Assembly: GCA_944372115.1 (NCBI GenBank)
Contig: CALVYH010000001.1
Location: forward strand, 1-64,000
Source of the DNA: an uncultured Bacilli bacterium
GTDB taxonomy: Bacteria; Bacillota_I; Bacilli_A; RFN20; CAG-826
Direction of reading: 5' to 3'
DNA length: 64,000 bases
Shown here: positions 36,572 to 44,977 of the stretch, piece by piece
Layout: each line of letters starts with the position of its first letter
Numbering within the stretch: position 1 is the first letter of the stretch
The notes under the pieces: model-generated
Told to the model about the DNA's origin: nothing
What the model saw: the letters and a program-made list of their open reading frames with translations, nothing else
Database searches by the model: none
Position numbers and translations under genes: made by a program

Positions 36572-38995
36572 ATGTATTTTGATAGTAAGGAAGATTTTAA
36601 AAAAGAGTATACAGAAAGAATCATCGCTAAGTATGGTAAAAATCCTCAAGAAGCACATATTTCTGAACAATTTGATATTTTAGGTGAATTGGTTAGAGAT
36701 TATGCTGGTGTAAATTGGAGAAATACTCGTCAAGCATGTATTAAGCAAGAAGGCAAACAATTAGTTTATTTTTCAATGGAATTTTTAATTGGAAGATTAT
36801 TAACTAATAATATGATGAATCTTGGCATATTTGACGTTGCTAAAGAAGGGTTAAAAGAACTTGGTATAGATATTGGTAGATTAGAAGATGAAGAAGCTGA
36901 TGCTGGATTAGGAAATGGTGGTTTAGGTAGACTTGCTGCATGTTTTTTAGATTCAATTGCTTCTTTAGGATATCCTGGAAGTGGTAATTGTATCCGCTAT
37001 GAATATGGTTTCTTTAAACAAAAAATTATTAATGAAAAACAAGTAGAACTTCCTGATCAATGGCTTTCTAATGGATTTGTTTGGGAGGTAAGAAAACCTA
37101 AACATTCTTGTGAAGTAAGTTTCTATGGAAATGCTGAAACTTATATTAAATCAGATGGAAGTTATGCAATTAAAACTGCTAACGCAATAAAAGTTAGAGC
37201 TTGTCCTTATGATGTTTATGTAGTTGGATATAAAAATGGTGTTGCTAATTCATTAAGACTTTGGAGTGCTCAACCTAGCGAAGAAAATATTCCTAAGAAT
37301 CAATCTTTTGAAGATTATTTATCAACAATTTATGAATTATGCCATGGTCTTTATCCTGATGATTCAACAGAACATGGTAAACTTTTAAGATTAAGACAAC
37401 AATATTTCTTTGTTTCAGCTGGTTTACAATCTGTTATTAGAAGTCATAAAAGAATTTATGGAACTTTAGATAATTTAGCTGAAAAGTATGTTTTTCAACT
37501 TAACGATACACACCCAATTTTAGCTATTCCTGAACTCATGAGACTTTTAATGGATGAACATGGATATGGTTGGGATAATGCTTATAAAATTGTTTCTAAA
37601 TGTTTCGCTTATACAAACCACACAATTATGGCTGAAGCTTTAGAAAAATGGCCAGTTAGATATGTTCAAGATCTTTGTCCACGTTGCTTTATGATCATTG
37701 AAGAAATCAATCGTCGTTTCCTTATTTGGTCAAATAAAGTTGGAGCAACTGATGGAGAAAAATATAATATGATGATCATCAAAGATGGTATGATTCATAT
37801 GACAAATCTTGCTATTTTTGTTGCTTTCTCAGTTAATGGTGTTGCTGCATTACATACTGAAATTTTAAAGAATGAAACATTTAAAGAATTCTTTAAATTC
37901 TTCCCAGAAAAATTTAATAATAAGACAAATGGCGTTACTCATCGTAGATGGCTTATGTATGCAAACCGCGAATTAGCTTCTTTAATCACCGAAAGAATTG
38001 GTGATTCATGGGAAAGAAAACCAGAAGAATTAGAAAATTTACTTAAATTAAAAGATGATAGCGATACACTTTTAAGATTAAGACAAATTAAAACTAATAA
38101 TAAAATTGCTTTAGCAAATTATATCAAAGAACATAATGGTGTTGAAGTTGATATAAATTCAATTTTTGATGTTCAAATTAAAAGATTACATGCTTATAAA
38201 AGACAACTTATGAATGTCTTTAAAATTATGCATTATTACTTTGAAATCAAAAATAACCCATCATTCTCTATGGTTCCACACACATATATTTTTGGTGCTA
38301 AAGCTGCTCCAAGTTATGTATTTGCAAAAGAAATTATCAATTTAATTAATGCTGTTGCTAATGTCGTTAATAACGATCCACAAGTTTCAAAATTTATGAA
38401 AGTTGTATTTATTGAAAACTATGGTGTTTCTTTAGCAGAACTTATTATCCCTGCAGCAGATATTAGCGAACAAATTTCAACCGCAGGAAAAGAAGCAAGT
38501 GGTACTTCAAATATGAAATTTATGATGAATGGTGCACTTACTTTAGGAACTTTAGATGGTGCTAATGTTGAAATTAATGATCGTGTTGGTGATGAAAATT
38601 CATTTATCTTTGGTTTAAAAGTCAAAGATATTGAAGATATAAAGAAGAGTGGAAGTTATAATCCATGGGATTTATATAATAACAATCAATACATTAGAAG
38701 AGTATTAGATTCTCTCTTTAGAGGTCCATGGTGCGAAAATATTAGCGATAGATTTAGAGGAATTTTCGATGAAATCATGAATCATAACGATGAATATTTC
38801 ATTCTTCTTGATTTTGATTCATATATTAAAGAATGCACTAAAATCGAACAATATTATCTTAAAAAAGAACAATGGTTTAAATCTTGTTTAATTAATATTG
38901 CGATGAGTGGTTATTTCTCAAGCGATCGTACTATTGAAGAATATAATAACGATATTTGGCATTTAACTAAGATTGATTTAAATGTTTTAAAATAA
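36572..38995 (+). CDS. glgP: Glycogen/starch phosphorylase
   Basis: 807 residues. The ATG at 36572 is preceded by AAAGGA at good distance; an in-frame upstream ATG falls in the glgB-glgP hairpin. GT35 signatures include LVYFSMEFLIGRLL, DAGLGNGGLGRLAACFLDS, LNDTHPILAIPELMRLL, VKRLHAYKRQ-like QIKRLHAYKRQLMN, and the pyridoxal phosphate motif EASGTSNMKFMMNG, whose Lys forms the Schiff base. It releases glucose-1-phosphate from alpha-1,4-glucan ends. Confidence 0.96.
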   Translation: MYFDSKEDFKKEYTERIIAKYGKNPQEAHISEQFDILGELVRDYAGVNWRNTRQACIKQEGKQLVYFSMEFLIGRLLTNNMMNLGIFDVAKEGLKELGIDIGRLEDEEADAGLGNGGLGRLAACFLDSIASLGYPGSGNCIRYEYGFFKQKIINEKQVELPDQWLSNGFVWEVRKPKHSCEVSFYGNAETYIKSDGSYAIKTANAIKVRACPYDVYVVGYKNGVANSLRLWSAQPSEENIPKNQSFEDYLSTIYELCHGLYPDDSTEHGKLLRLRQQYFFVSAGLQSVIRSHKRIYGTLDNLAEKYVFQLNDTHPILAIPELMRLLMDEHGYGWDNAYKIVSKCFAYTNHTIMAEALEKWPVRYVQDLCPRCFMIIEEINRRFLIWSNKVGATDGEKYNMMIIKDGMIHMTNLAIFVAFSVNGVAALHTEILKNETFKEFFKFFPEKFNNKTNGVTHRRWLMYANRELASLITERIGDSWERKPEELENLLKLKDDSDTLLRLRQIKTNNKIALANYIKEHNGVEVDINSIFDVQIKRLHAYKRQLMNVFKIMHYYFEIKNNPSFSMVPHTYIFGAKAAPSYVFAKEIINLINAVANVVNNDPQVSKFMKVVFIENYGVSLAELIIPAADISEQISTAGKEASGTSNMKFMMNGALTLGTLDGANVEINDRVGDENSFIFGLKVKDIEDIKKSGSYNPWDLYNNNQYIRRVLDSLFRGPWCENISDRFRGIFDEIMNHNDEYFILLDFDSYIKECTKIEQYYLKKEQWFKSCLINIAMSGYFSSDRTIEEYNNDIWHLTKIDLNVLK

Positions 38996-39008
38996 AATAT
39001 AATTAATT

Positions 39009-39034
39009 GGCTAGTAAATTTTACTAGCCTTTTT
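39009..39034 (+). terminator. Terminator of glgB-glgP
   Basis: GGCTAGTAA and TTACTAGCC form a 9-bp stem with a 3-base loop, then TTTTT, 14 bases after the glgP stop. Confidence 0.9.
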
Positions 39035-39055
39035 AAAATTTTGAAGAGTCTAAGT

Positions 39056-39745
39056 ATGGAGAAAAAAGAAATTATAAAAGTTAGTTTTAACTTATTAGTT
39101 GAATTATTATTGCTTGTTTTTGGTTTTTATGGAATAACCATAAACTGTTTTGCTACAGGTTTTATGGGCAATGGTTCAGCGTTTTTATATTTTACAATTC
39201 AGTCAAATATTGCAATTATTTTAATCACTTTAGCATTTTTCATTCTTAAAATAATTAGCTTATTTTTAAAAAAAGATTTTATTAACAATATCTTATATCA
39301 TATAAAATTTGTTTTTACAGTAGGTATAACAATTACTTTTTTAGTATTTTTTATTCTTTTAGCTCCTACTATGGGTGCTTCTTATTTACTATCGATGACT
39401 AATTTAACTGTTCATTTAATTGTCCCTCTTCTTACTTTAATAGATTTCTTTTGTTTTGATAATAAAATTAGTTTTAAAAAATGGAGTCCATTACTTGGTA
39501 CAGTATTTCCACTTTGCTATTTAGGTTTTGTTTTTATTTGTGTTGGATTAAATATTAGATTTAATGATCAATTAGTACCTTATTTCTTCTTAGATTATGA
39601 AACTTTAACTTGGTTTAACATAACTGAAAAAGGAATTGGAGTATTTTATTACATCATTATTTTATTAATTCTTGTTATTTTACTTTGCTATCTTTTTAAT
39701 CTTATTGTTTATATAATTAATAAAATAGGAAAGAAGAATAGCTAA
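39056..39745 (+). CDS. Polytopic membrane protein, Pr6Pr-like
   Basis: 229 residues from the ATG at 39056 (weak GAAGAG about 9 bases upstream). Six to seven hydrophobic segments span the whole protein. The loops YFTIQSNIA, LTVHLIVPLLTLIDFF and PLCYLGFVF resemble the Pr6Pr family of uncharacterised membrane proteins. No catalytic role can be assigned. It precedes the GNAT fusion gene by 4 bases. Confidence 0.5.
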   Translation: MEKKEIIKVSFNLLVELLLLVFGFYGITINCFATGFMGNGSAFLYFTIQSNIAIILITLAFFILKIISLFLKKDFINNILYHIKFVFTVGITITFLVFFILLAPTMGASYLLSMTNLTVHLIVPLLTLIDFFCFDNKISFKKWSPLLGTVFPLCYLGFVFICVGLNIRFNDQLVPYFFLDYETLTWFNITEKGIGVFYYIIILLILVILLCYLFNLIVYIINKIGKKNS

Positions 39746-39749
39746 TATT

Positions 39750-41024
39750 ATGCTTTATTTAAAAAAGTTTAATGATATAGATTATTTAAAAGAATATGAA
39801 TTTTTAAAATCTTTAAAGAGTGAAAATGGATTTAAAAATCCCTATTTTTCTTACTCTTTAGAAGATTTTAAAAATAAAGCTTTAAAAGAAAGAAAAGATA
39901 GTGAAGAAGGAATTAATTTAAAAGAAGGTTATGTTCCTGATACATATTTTTTCTTATATAAGGATGAAGAAATAGTTGGTTTATTTAAATTTAGACATTA
40001 TTTAAATGAATATTTAAAAAATCATAGTGGTCATGTTGGCTATATTATCGCACCTAATTTTAGAAATAAAGGCTATGGCAAAGAAGGATTAAGATTATTA
40101 ATTGAATATATTAAAGAAAATAAATTAAACAAAGAAGATGAACTTTATTTTGAATGTTATGAATATAATTTAGCTTCAATTAATACTATTTTAAGAAATA
40201 ACGGCTACATTCATCATTATGATAATGGCTGTGTTTATTTAAGAATTCCATTAAATGATGATAAAAAATATAGTTCGATTCCTTTAATTGAATTTAATAA
40301 AAATGATGAACCTTTTTTAAAATGTGAGAATATAAATTTAAAATTTAATGAAAATGATAATGTCATTATTTGTTATTTTCATGAAGTAATCGATAAATTA
40401 GAAAAAGAAAATGTTATTAGTTTTTATAGTAAAATAAGTGGAGAGAATTCTTTATATATTTATCAATTTATTGATAATAAGAATATTTTTATTATAAAAG
40501 GCTTAGTTGGAGAACCATTAATTGGAGGATTCATTCATCTTTTAATTAAAAATGGATTAAAAAATATATTATTTATTGGAGGAGCTGGAAGTTTAATTCC
40601 TTCTAATGTTGGCGAATTAGTTTTAGTTTCTGGAGCAATAAGAGATGAAGGATTTTCTTATTTTTATGAACCTCCTTCTAGAATAATTTATTCAAATAAA
40701 AATATATTAAATATAATTGAAAAAGAATTAAATAGTAAAAATGTTTCTTATAAAAAAGGTTTATCATGGAGCATTGATTCGATGTATCAAGAAACAAAAG
40801 AAAGAGTTAAAAGAAGAAAGGAAGAAGGAGCAATTACGGTCGAAATGGAACAAGCCGGTTTAATTGCTTTAACGAAATTTTTTAATGTTAATTATGGAGC
40901 TATTCTTTATTTTGGTGATGATTTAAGTAAAGAAAAACATGAATGGAGAAATTGGCAAAAAGGAAGAGTTAATTCTCGATATAATTTAGTATTTCTTGCA
41001 AAAGAAATAGTTGAAAAGTTTTAA
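39750..41024 (+). CDS. Fusion: GNAT acetyltransferase plus nucleoside phosphorylase-like domain
   Basis: 424 residues in one frame. Residues 1-165 are a GNAT domain with an acetyl-CoA loop around GHVGYIIAPNFRNKGYGKEG. Residues ~185-424 match the PNP/UDP phosphorylase fold: FIIKGLVGEPLIGG, FIGGAGSLIPSNVGELVLVS, and ITVEMEQAGLIAL, the glutamate-methionine-glutamate nucleoside-binding signature. The usual phosphate-binding Arg positions are hard to place, so activity may differ from DeoD. A joint function could be modification and salvage of a nucleoside or an antibiotic, which is inference. No Shine-Dalgarno sequence. It is the only gene of this combination I see. Confidence 0.75.
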   Translation: MLYLKKFNDIDYLKEYEFLKSLKSENGFKNPYFSYSLEDFKNKALKERKDSEEGINLKEGYVPDTYFFLYKDEEIVGLFKFRHYLNEYLKNHSGHVGYIIAPNFRNKGYGKEGLRLLIEYIKENKLNKEDELYFECYEYNLASINTILRNNGYIHHYDNGCVYLRIPLNDDKKYSSIPLIEFNKNDEPFLKCENINLKFNENDNVIICYFHEVIDKLEKENVISFYSKISGENSLYIYQFIDNKNIFIIKGLVGEPLIGGFIHLLIKNGLKNILFIGGAGSLIPSNVGELVLVSGAIRDEGFSYFYEPPSRIIYSNKNILNIIEKELNSKNVSYKKGLSWSIDSMYQETKERVKRRKEEGAITVEMEQAGLIALTKFFNVNYGAILYFGDDLSKEKHEWRNWQKGRVNSRYNLVFLAKEIVEKF

Positions 41025-41138
41025 AAAAATAAGAAAAGCTAAATATAATTTTATTTTTTTAAACTTCTTGTATATAAGGAAGTTTTAGTCATTAAATTTT
41101 CATCGCTTAAGATCTTATTCATTTTTACTAAATTATAC

Positions 41139-41167
41139 CAAAATTACTAATATATTTGGTAATTTTG
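41139..41167. promoter_or_regulatory. Inverted repeat upstream of the AbiEi-like gene
   Basis: CAAAATTAC and GTAATTTTG form a perfect 9-base inverted repeat with an 11-base spacer, 17 bases before the ATG at 41185. AbiEi-type antitoxins are known to repress their own promoters through inverted repeats, so this is a candidate operator. Confidence 0.5.
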
Positions 41168-41184
41168 AGTTATTTTAGTTAATA

Positions 41185-41913
41185 ATGATAAAATATGAAG
41201 ATTTTCCAAAAATATTTAGAAAAGAAGAAGTTATTAGAAACTTTAAAAGCGAAAAAGAATTTACTAATCGGACAATAAAAATGATTAAAGAAAAAAGAAT
41301 TGTCCGTATTAGAAATGGTTTATTTGCTTTAATCGATTATGCTGGTAATATTTTAGCTTCTCGTTTTGAAATTGCTTCTAAAATTAATGAAGATTCATTT
41401 ATTTCTTATCATAGCGCCTTAGAATATTATAATCTTGTAAACCAATGTTTTAATTATATCTATGTTTCATCATTTAATAAATTTAATAATTTTGAATATG
41501 AAAATGGAAATTATATATATTTAAAAACAGATTATCTTGATGAAGTTAATACAATCCCTTTAAAGCTTATAAAAGTTATATCGATTGAACGAACAATAAT
41601 AGATTCAATTAAAAGAATTGATTTAGCTGGAGGAATTGAAGATTTATTAATCGCATTAGATACAGTTTATAGTCTAAATGAAGATGTTTTATTTAAAGTT
41701 TTAAAACATTATAACGAAGTTTATTTATATCAAAAAGTTGCATATCTATTATCTCTTTTTAAAGAAAAATTACATATTTCAGAAAATTTCTTTAATGAAT
41801 GTAAATCACATTTTACAAATCAAATTAAATATTTTTTAAATGAAAGCATTGAAAATATTGTATATTTTAAAGAATGGAAATTAATGGCTTCAAAAGATTT
41901 AAAAAAATGTTAG
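41185..41913 (+). CDS. AbiEi-family (type IV antitoxin-like) protein without a partner toxin
   Basis: 242 residues. The N-terminal winged helix (about 1-60; FTNRTIKMIKEKRIVRIRNGLFAL) is followed by the AbiEi core with ISYHSALEYYNLV, YIYVSSFNKF, VISIERTIIDSIKRIDLAGG and LYQKVAYLLSLF. In type IV systems such a protein represses its own operon and counters a nucleotidyltransferase toxin, AbiEii. No AbiEii gene follows; the next gene on this strand is at 43575. It may be a free-standing regulator or the remnant of a broken module. The palindrome at 41139-41167 is placed as its likely operator. Confidence 0.7.
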   Translation: MIKYEDFPKIFRKEEVIRNFKSEKEFTNRTIKMIKEKRIVRIRNGLFALIDYAGNILASRFEIASKINEDSFISYHSALEYYNLVNQCFNYIYVSSFNKFNNFEYENGNYIYLKTDYLDEVNTIPLKLIKVISIERTIIDSIKRIDLAGGIEDLLIALDTVYSLNEDVLFKVLKHYNEVYLYQKVAYLLSLFKEKLHISENFFNECKSHFTNQIKYFLNESIENIVYFKEWKLMASKDLKKC

Positions 41914-41978
41914 ATGGAGAATTATACGAATTTAATAAGATATTAAAATAAACAAATATTAATAATTTTCTAGATTAT

Positions 41979-42003
41979 AAAAAAAGGATTTTTTCTTAAT
42001 CCT
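41979..42003 (-). terminator. Terminator of the CBS-domain gene
   Basis: On the minus strand AGGATT and AATCCT form a short stem followed by seven T. It overlaps the CBS gene stop codon and can also serve the convergent AbiEi-like gene. Confidence 0.65.
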
Positions 42004-42400
42004 ATTTTTTATCCATTAAATATTTAATAATCGATTTTCTAGTAATAATACCAATAAATGAACCTTTATCATCAATAACTGGTACAAAATTTTGATCCAT
42101 CGCTTTAATAATTAAAGCATCCATCTCTTCTAAAATAGATATTGCTTTATATGGACGATAAGTTGGAACTTCTAAAATATTGATATTTTCATAACTTCTT
42201 AAATCAAATTTTAAATTATTTTTTAAATAATAAAGTAAATCACCTTCACTAATGGTAGATAAATATTTTCCAGACTTATCAATGATTGCTAAAGTAGAAT
42301 AACGATAATGTTCAAATATTTCTAAAACTTGACGAATTGACATAGTTTCTTCAATTACTTTTATATATGATTTTGGTGTTAAGAAAAATAATATATTCAT
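42002..42400 (-). CDS. Two-CBS-domain protein
   Basis: 132 residues made of two CBS repeats only. The first (about 18-65) has MSIRQVLEIFEHYRYSTLAIID and ISEGDLLYYL. The second (about 75-130) has NFVPVIDDKGSFIGIITRKSIIKYL. Such stand-alone pairs bind adenine nucleotides and regulate partner proteins. It follows the ECF S-component gene by 48 bases, with AAAGGT as RBS, suggesting shared regulation; a direct role in that transporter is speculative. Confidence 0.85.
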   Translation of the reverse strand: MNILFFLTPKSYIKVIEETMSIRQVLEIFEHYRYSTLAIIDKSGKYLSTISEGDLLYYLKNNLKFDLRSYENINILEVPTYRPYKAISILEEMDALIIKAMDQNFVPVIDDKGSFIGIITRKSIIKYLMDKK

Positions 42401-42448
42401 ATTAATTACCTTTTTATTTTCATTCTCCTTTTTAAAAATTTAAAATAT

Positions 42449-42982
42449 TTATTGATTTAAAAGATATTTATAACGATATTTAACATTTATATTATTAAAT
42501 GTTAAATATATTATAATTGCAAAACTTACTCCTATAACTCCTTGTATTATATCAAAAAGTGAATAGATATATGAAAGATTAAAAGAAAAATCATATAAAG
42601 TTAAATAAAAAATAAAATAGGATAAAACCATTGGAATAAATGATAAATAAAGAAAGATATATTTTAATAATTTTCTTTTAAATATAAGTTTAAAAAGTAA
42701 AAATGAAAGTAAACTTTCTAAACCCTTAGCAACAATAGTAAAAGGAATACATATTGCAAATCCACTTAATAAATCAGCTAAAGAAGTAGAGATAAGCGAA
42801 GAAAATATTCCTACTATCGGTCCAAAATATATCGAAGTAAAAATAATTAATCCATCTGAAAGATTAAAATACCCGCTATTATTAAAATAAGGAATTTTAA
42901 TAAAATAAGTGGCGATGAATATTAAAGCACTTAAAAAAGCGATATAGGCAATTTTATATAAAATTTCAATTTTTCTATTCAT
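42449..42982 (-). CDS. ECF transporter S component
   Basis: 177 residues, about six membrane helices. The segment YFNLSDGLIIFTSIYFGPIVGIFSSLISTSLADLLSG is spread over helices 2-3 and is typical of ECF substrate-binding proteins with a Gly-rich small-residue helix that docks EcfT. It would bind a vitamin or similar small molecule, taken up with a shared EcfAA'T module encoded elsewhere. The ligand cannot be assigned; no riboswitch is visible upstream. It is co-oriented with the CBS gene. Confidence 0.8.
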   Translation of the reverse strand: MNRKIEILYKIAYIAFLSALIFIATYFIKIPYFNNSGYFNLSDGLIIFTSIYFGPIVGIFSSLISTSLADLLSGFAICIPFTIVAKGLESLLSFLLFKLIFKRKLLKYIFLYLSFIPMVLSYFIFYLTLYDFSFNLSYIYSLFDIIQGVIGVSFAIIIYLTFNNINVKYRYKYLLNQ

Positions 42983-43040
42983 AAAGAATTAAATAATAAT
43001 ATTTTTTATAAATAAATTAAGGTAAATTAAATTAATTTTC

Positions 43041-43496
43041 TTAATTTTCTTCTTCATTTTTTTTAATGAACTTTTCATAAAATTCTTCAATAGTATAAAC
43101 TTCGATTCCTCTTTTTATTAATAAGCGAGTTAAAATACCTTGTCCATCAATTAATTCATCATTAAATTTACCATTATGAATTTTATGAACTCCACAAGCA
43201 GGAGATCTATCTTGTAAAATGGCTTTTTTTACATGTTTAAATTCAAGAGGGTTAATACAAGCGTGAGCTCCTTTATTATATTCTTTACTGACATCCTTAT
43301 TTTTATAAGTAATAACTTTATCATTTTTTATCTCAGCTTTATCACGAGGAATAGATAATCCGCCTAAAACTTCTGGACAAAGAGGTAAAAGTTCATATTT
43401 TGTTAATATTTCTTTAATTAAAGGATTATATTTTCCTTTTCCATCATATCTAACCTTATCACCAACTAAACACGCACTAATCATTACTGTTTCCAT
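43041..43496 (-). CDS. DUF523-family protein
   Basis: 151 residues. The N-terminus ISACLVGDKVRYDGKGKYN and the later PLCPEVLGGLSIPRDKAEI and DRSPACGVHKIH motifs are diagnostic of DUF523 (COG1683). Conserved Cys residues in SACL, LCPE and SPACG suggest metal or substrate binding. The function is unknown. It lies divergent to the YgjP-like gene and upstream of the ECF/CBS genes on the same strand. Confidence 0.88.
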   Translation of the reverse strand: METVMISACLVGDKVRYDGKGKYNPLIKEILTKYELLPLCPEVLGGLSIPRDKAEIKNDKVITYKNKDVSKEYNKGAHACINPLEFKHVKKAILQDRSPACGVHKIHNGKFNDELIDGQGILTRLLIKRGIEVYTIEEFYEKFIKKNEEEN

Positions 43497-43559
43497 ATAG
43501 ATATCTTTTATTTTTCCCCTCTTTAAAATCTCAAACTTTTAATATTATAAAGATTTAAA

Positions 43560-43565
43560 TATAAT
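43560..43565 (+). promoter_or_regulatory. -10 element with leaderless layout for the YgjP-like gene
   Basis: TATAAT ends 9 bases before the ATG at 43575, leaving a leader of about 2 bases and no RBS. Confidence 0.55.
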
Positions 43566-43574
43566 ATTTCCATT

Positions 43575-44246
43575 ATGAAAATTGATAAAATTATTGGAAA
43601 AATAACAATTGGAAATAAAGAATTTCCAATTGTTTATATACATAAAAAAAGATATCAAAGATATACTTATTATCGCTTTAAAGAAGATAAATTTGTTGTA
43701 TCATCTTTTTATAAAATAAATGAAAAAGAAGTGATAGAAAAAGTAAAAGAATTTGCTTATAAATTAGTAAAAAAAGGTGTAATTAATGAAGATATTATAA
43801 ATGAAAAAATAAATAATGAGTTTGTTTATATTTTAGGAAATAAATATTTTATAAATAAAGTTAATAATTCAATTATTTTTAAAGAAAAAGTAATAAAAAT
43901 AGATAAAAATTATTATAAAAACTTAATAAATTTAGTTTACGATGATGTTTTTAACTCTTTTGAATATTATCGAAAACTAATGAATATTCCTCCGATCTAT
44001 AAATTATCTTTTAGAAATATGAAAACTAGATTAGGAACAAATTCTAGAAAAACAAATAAAATAACTTTATCTTATGATTTACTTTCTTATTCATTAACAA
44101 ACATTTCATCAGTTATAGTTCATGAACTCGCTCATTATTATTATTTTGATCATTCAAAAAATTTTTATAATATAATTTATCGCTATTTACCAAATTATGA
44201 TATTTTAACTAAAAATATAAAAAGGAGAATCTATAAAAATGATTAA
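43575..44246 (+). CDS. YgjP/SprT-like zinc metalloprotease-fold protein (DUF45)
   Basis: 223 residues. The N-terminal region IHKKRYQRYTYYRFKEDKFVVSSF is the usual YgjP start. RNMKTRLGTNSRKTNKITLSYDLL precedes the zinc motif VHELAHYYYFDHSKNF (HExxH at about residue 183). The fold suggests a metal-dependent hydrolase; substrates are unknown. The last 8 bases overlap the TrmH gene, whose RBS AAAGGAG lies inside this gene. Confidence 0.88.
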   Translation: MKIDKIIGKITIGNKEFPIVYIHKKRYQRYTYYRFKEDKFVVSSFYKINEKEVIEKVKEFAYKLVKKGVINEDIINEKINNEFVYILGNKYFINKVNNSIIFKEKVIKIDKNYYKNLINLVYDDVFNSFEYYRKLMNIPPIYKLSFRNMKTRLGTNSRKTNKITLSYDLLSYSLTNISSVIVHELAHYYYFDHSKNFYNIIYRYLPNYDILTKNIKRRIYKND

Positions 44247-44970
44247 AGTAATTGAAAGTGAAGAAAATAAAATTATTAAGTATGTAAATAAACTTAAAAA
44301 TTCTAAATATATAAAAAGTGAAAAACGCTTTATTATCGAAGGTTTTCACCTTTTAGAAATGGCAAAAAAAGAAGATATCGATTTTGTTTTAACTTTAGAA
44401 AAAATAGATTCTTTAGATGAAAACATTATTCAATATATCGTCAATGAAAAAATAATGAAAAAATTAAGCGTTAATAAATCTTTTTCTAAAGTAATAGCGG
44501 TTTGTAAAATAAAAGATGATCCTTTAATTGATGGTGATTTCATTTTATATTTAGATTCTCTTCAAGATCCTGGAAATATCGGGACAATTTTAAGGACTGC
44601 TTTAGCTTTTAATTGTAAAAGTGTTATTTCTACATCACTTTCTTCTTTTTATAATCAAAAATGTATTCAAGCTTCACAAGGCGCAATATTCTCTTTAAAT
44701 CTAATTAAGGGAGATGTTAAAATGCTCCTAGGCTTAAAAAAAGAATATCAATTAATCGGAACTTCTTTAAAAGAAGATACGATTGATTTAAAAGATTTTA
44801 AACGGCCTAAAAAAGCAATTTTAATTGTTGGAAATGAAGGAAATGGCGTTAGTAAAGAAGTTTTAGATATTGTTGATAAAACTATTAAAATACAAATTTC
44901 AAATATCGATTCTTTAAACGTTGGAATTGCTACTGGAATTTTATTATATAACTATATTTCTACTAAATAA
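44239..44970 (+). CDS. TrmH-family rRNA/tRNA 2'-O-methyltransferase
   Basis: 243 residues. The N-terminal substrate-binding domain (about 1-95; KRFIIEGFHLLEMAK) is followed by SPOUT motifs YLDSLQDPGNIGTILRTA, VGNEGNGVS and IDSLNVGIATGILLYNY. The conserved catalytic Arg in TILRTA is encoded by AGG, which shows AGG is read as Arg here. In Bacillus a close relative (ysgA) lies next to pheS; here an MFS gene intervenes. It methylates a ribose in an unknown rRNA or tRNA site. Confidence 0.92.
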   Translation: MIKVIESEENKIIKYVNKLKNSKYIKSEKRFIIEGFHLLEMAKKEDIDFVLTLEKIDSLDENIIQYIVNEKIMKKLSVNKSFSKVIAVCKIKDDPLIDGDFILYLDSLQDPGNIGTILRTALAFNCKSVISTSLSSFYNQKCIQASQGAIFSLNLIKGDVKMLLGLKKEYQLIGTSLKEDTIDLKDFKRPKKAILIVGNEGNGVSKEVLDIVDKTIKIQISNIDSLNVGIATGILLYNYISTK

Positions 44971-44977
44971 GTACTAT

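Noticed and set aside
41880-41952. A frameshift at the end of the AbiEi-like gene continuing to 41952 in another frame
   Set aside because: The end at 41913 (KEWKLMASKDL) resembles the normal family C-terminus, and the extension shows no conserved pattern.
44600-44650. Reassignment of AGG from Arg, as reported for some uncultured Bacilli
   Set aside because: AGG encodes the conserved catalytic Arg in the TILRTA motif of the TrmH-family gene, which fits the standard meaning.
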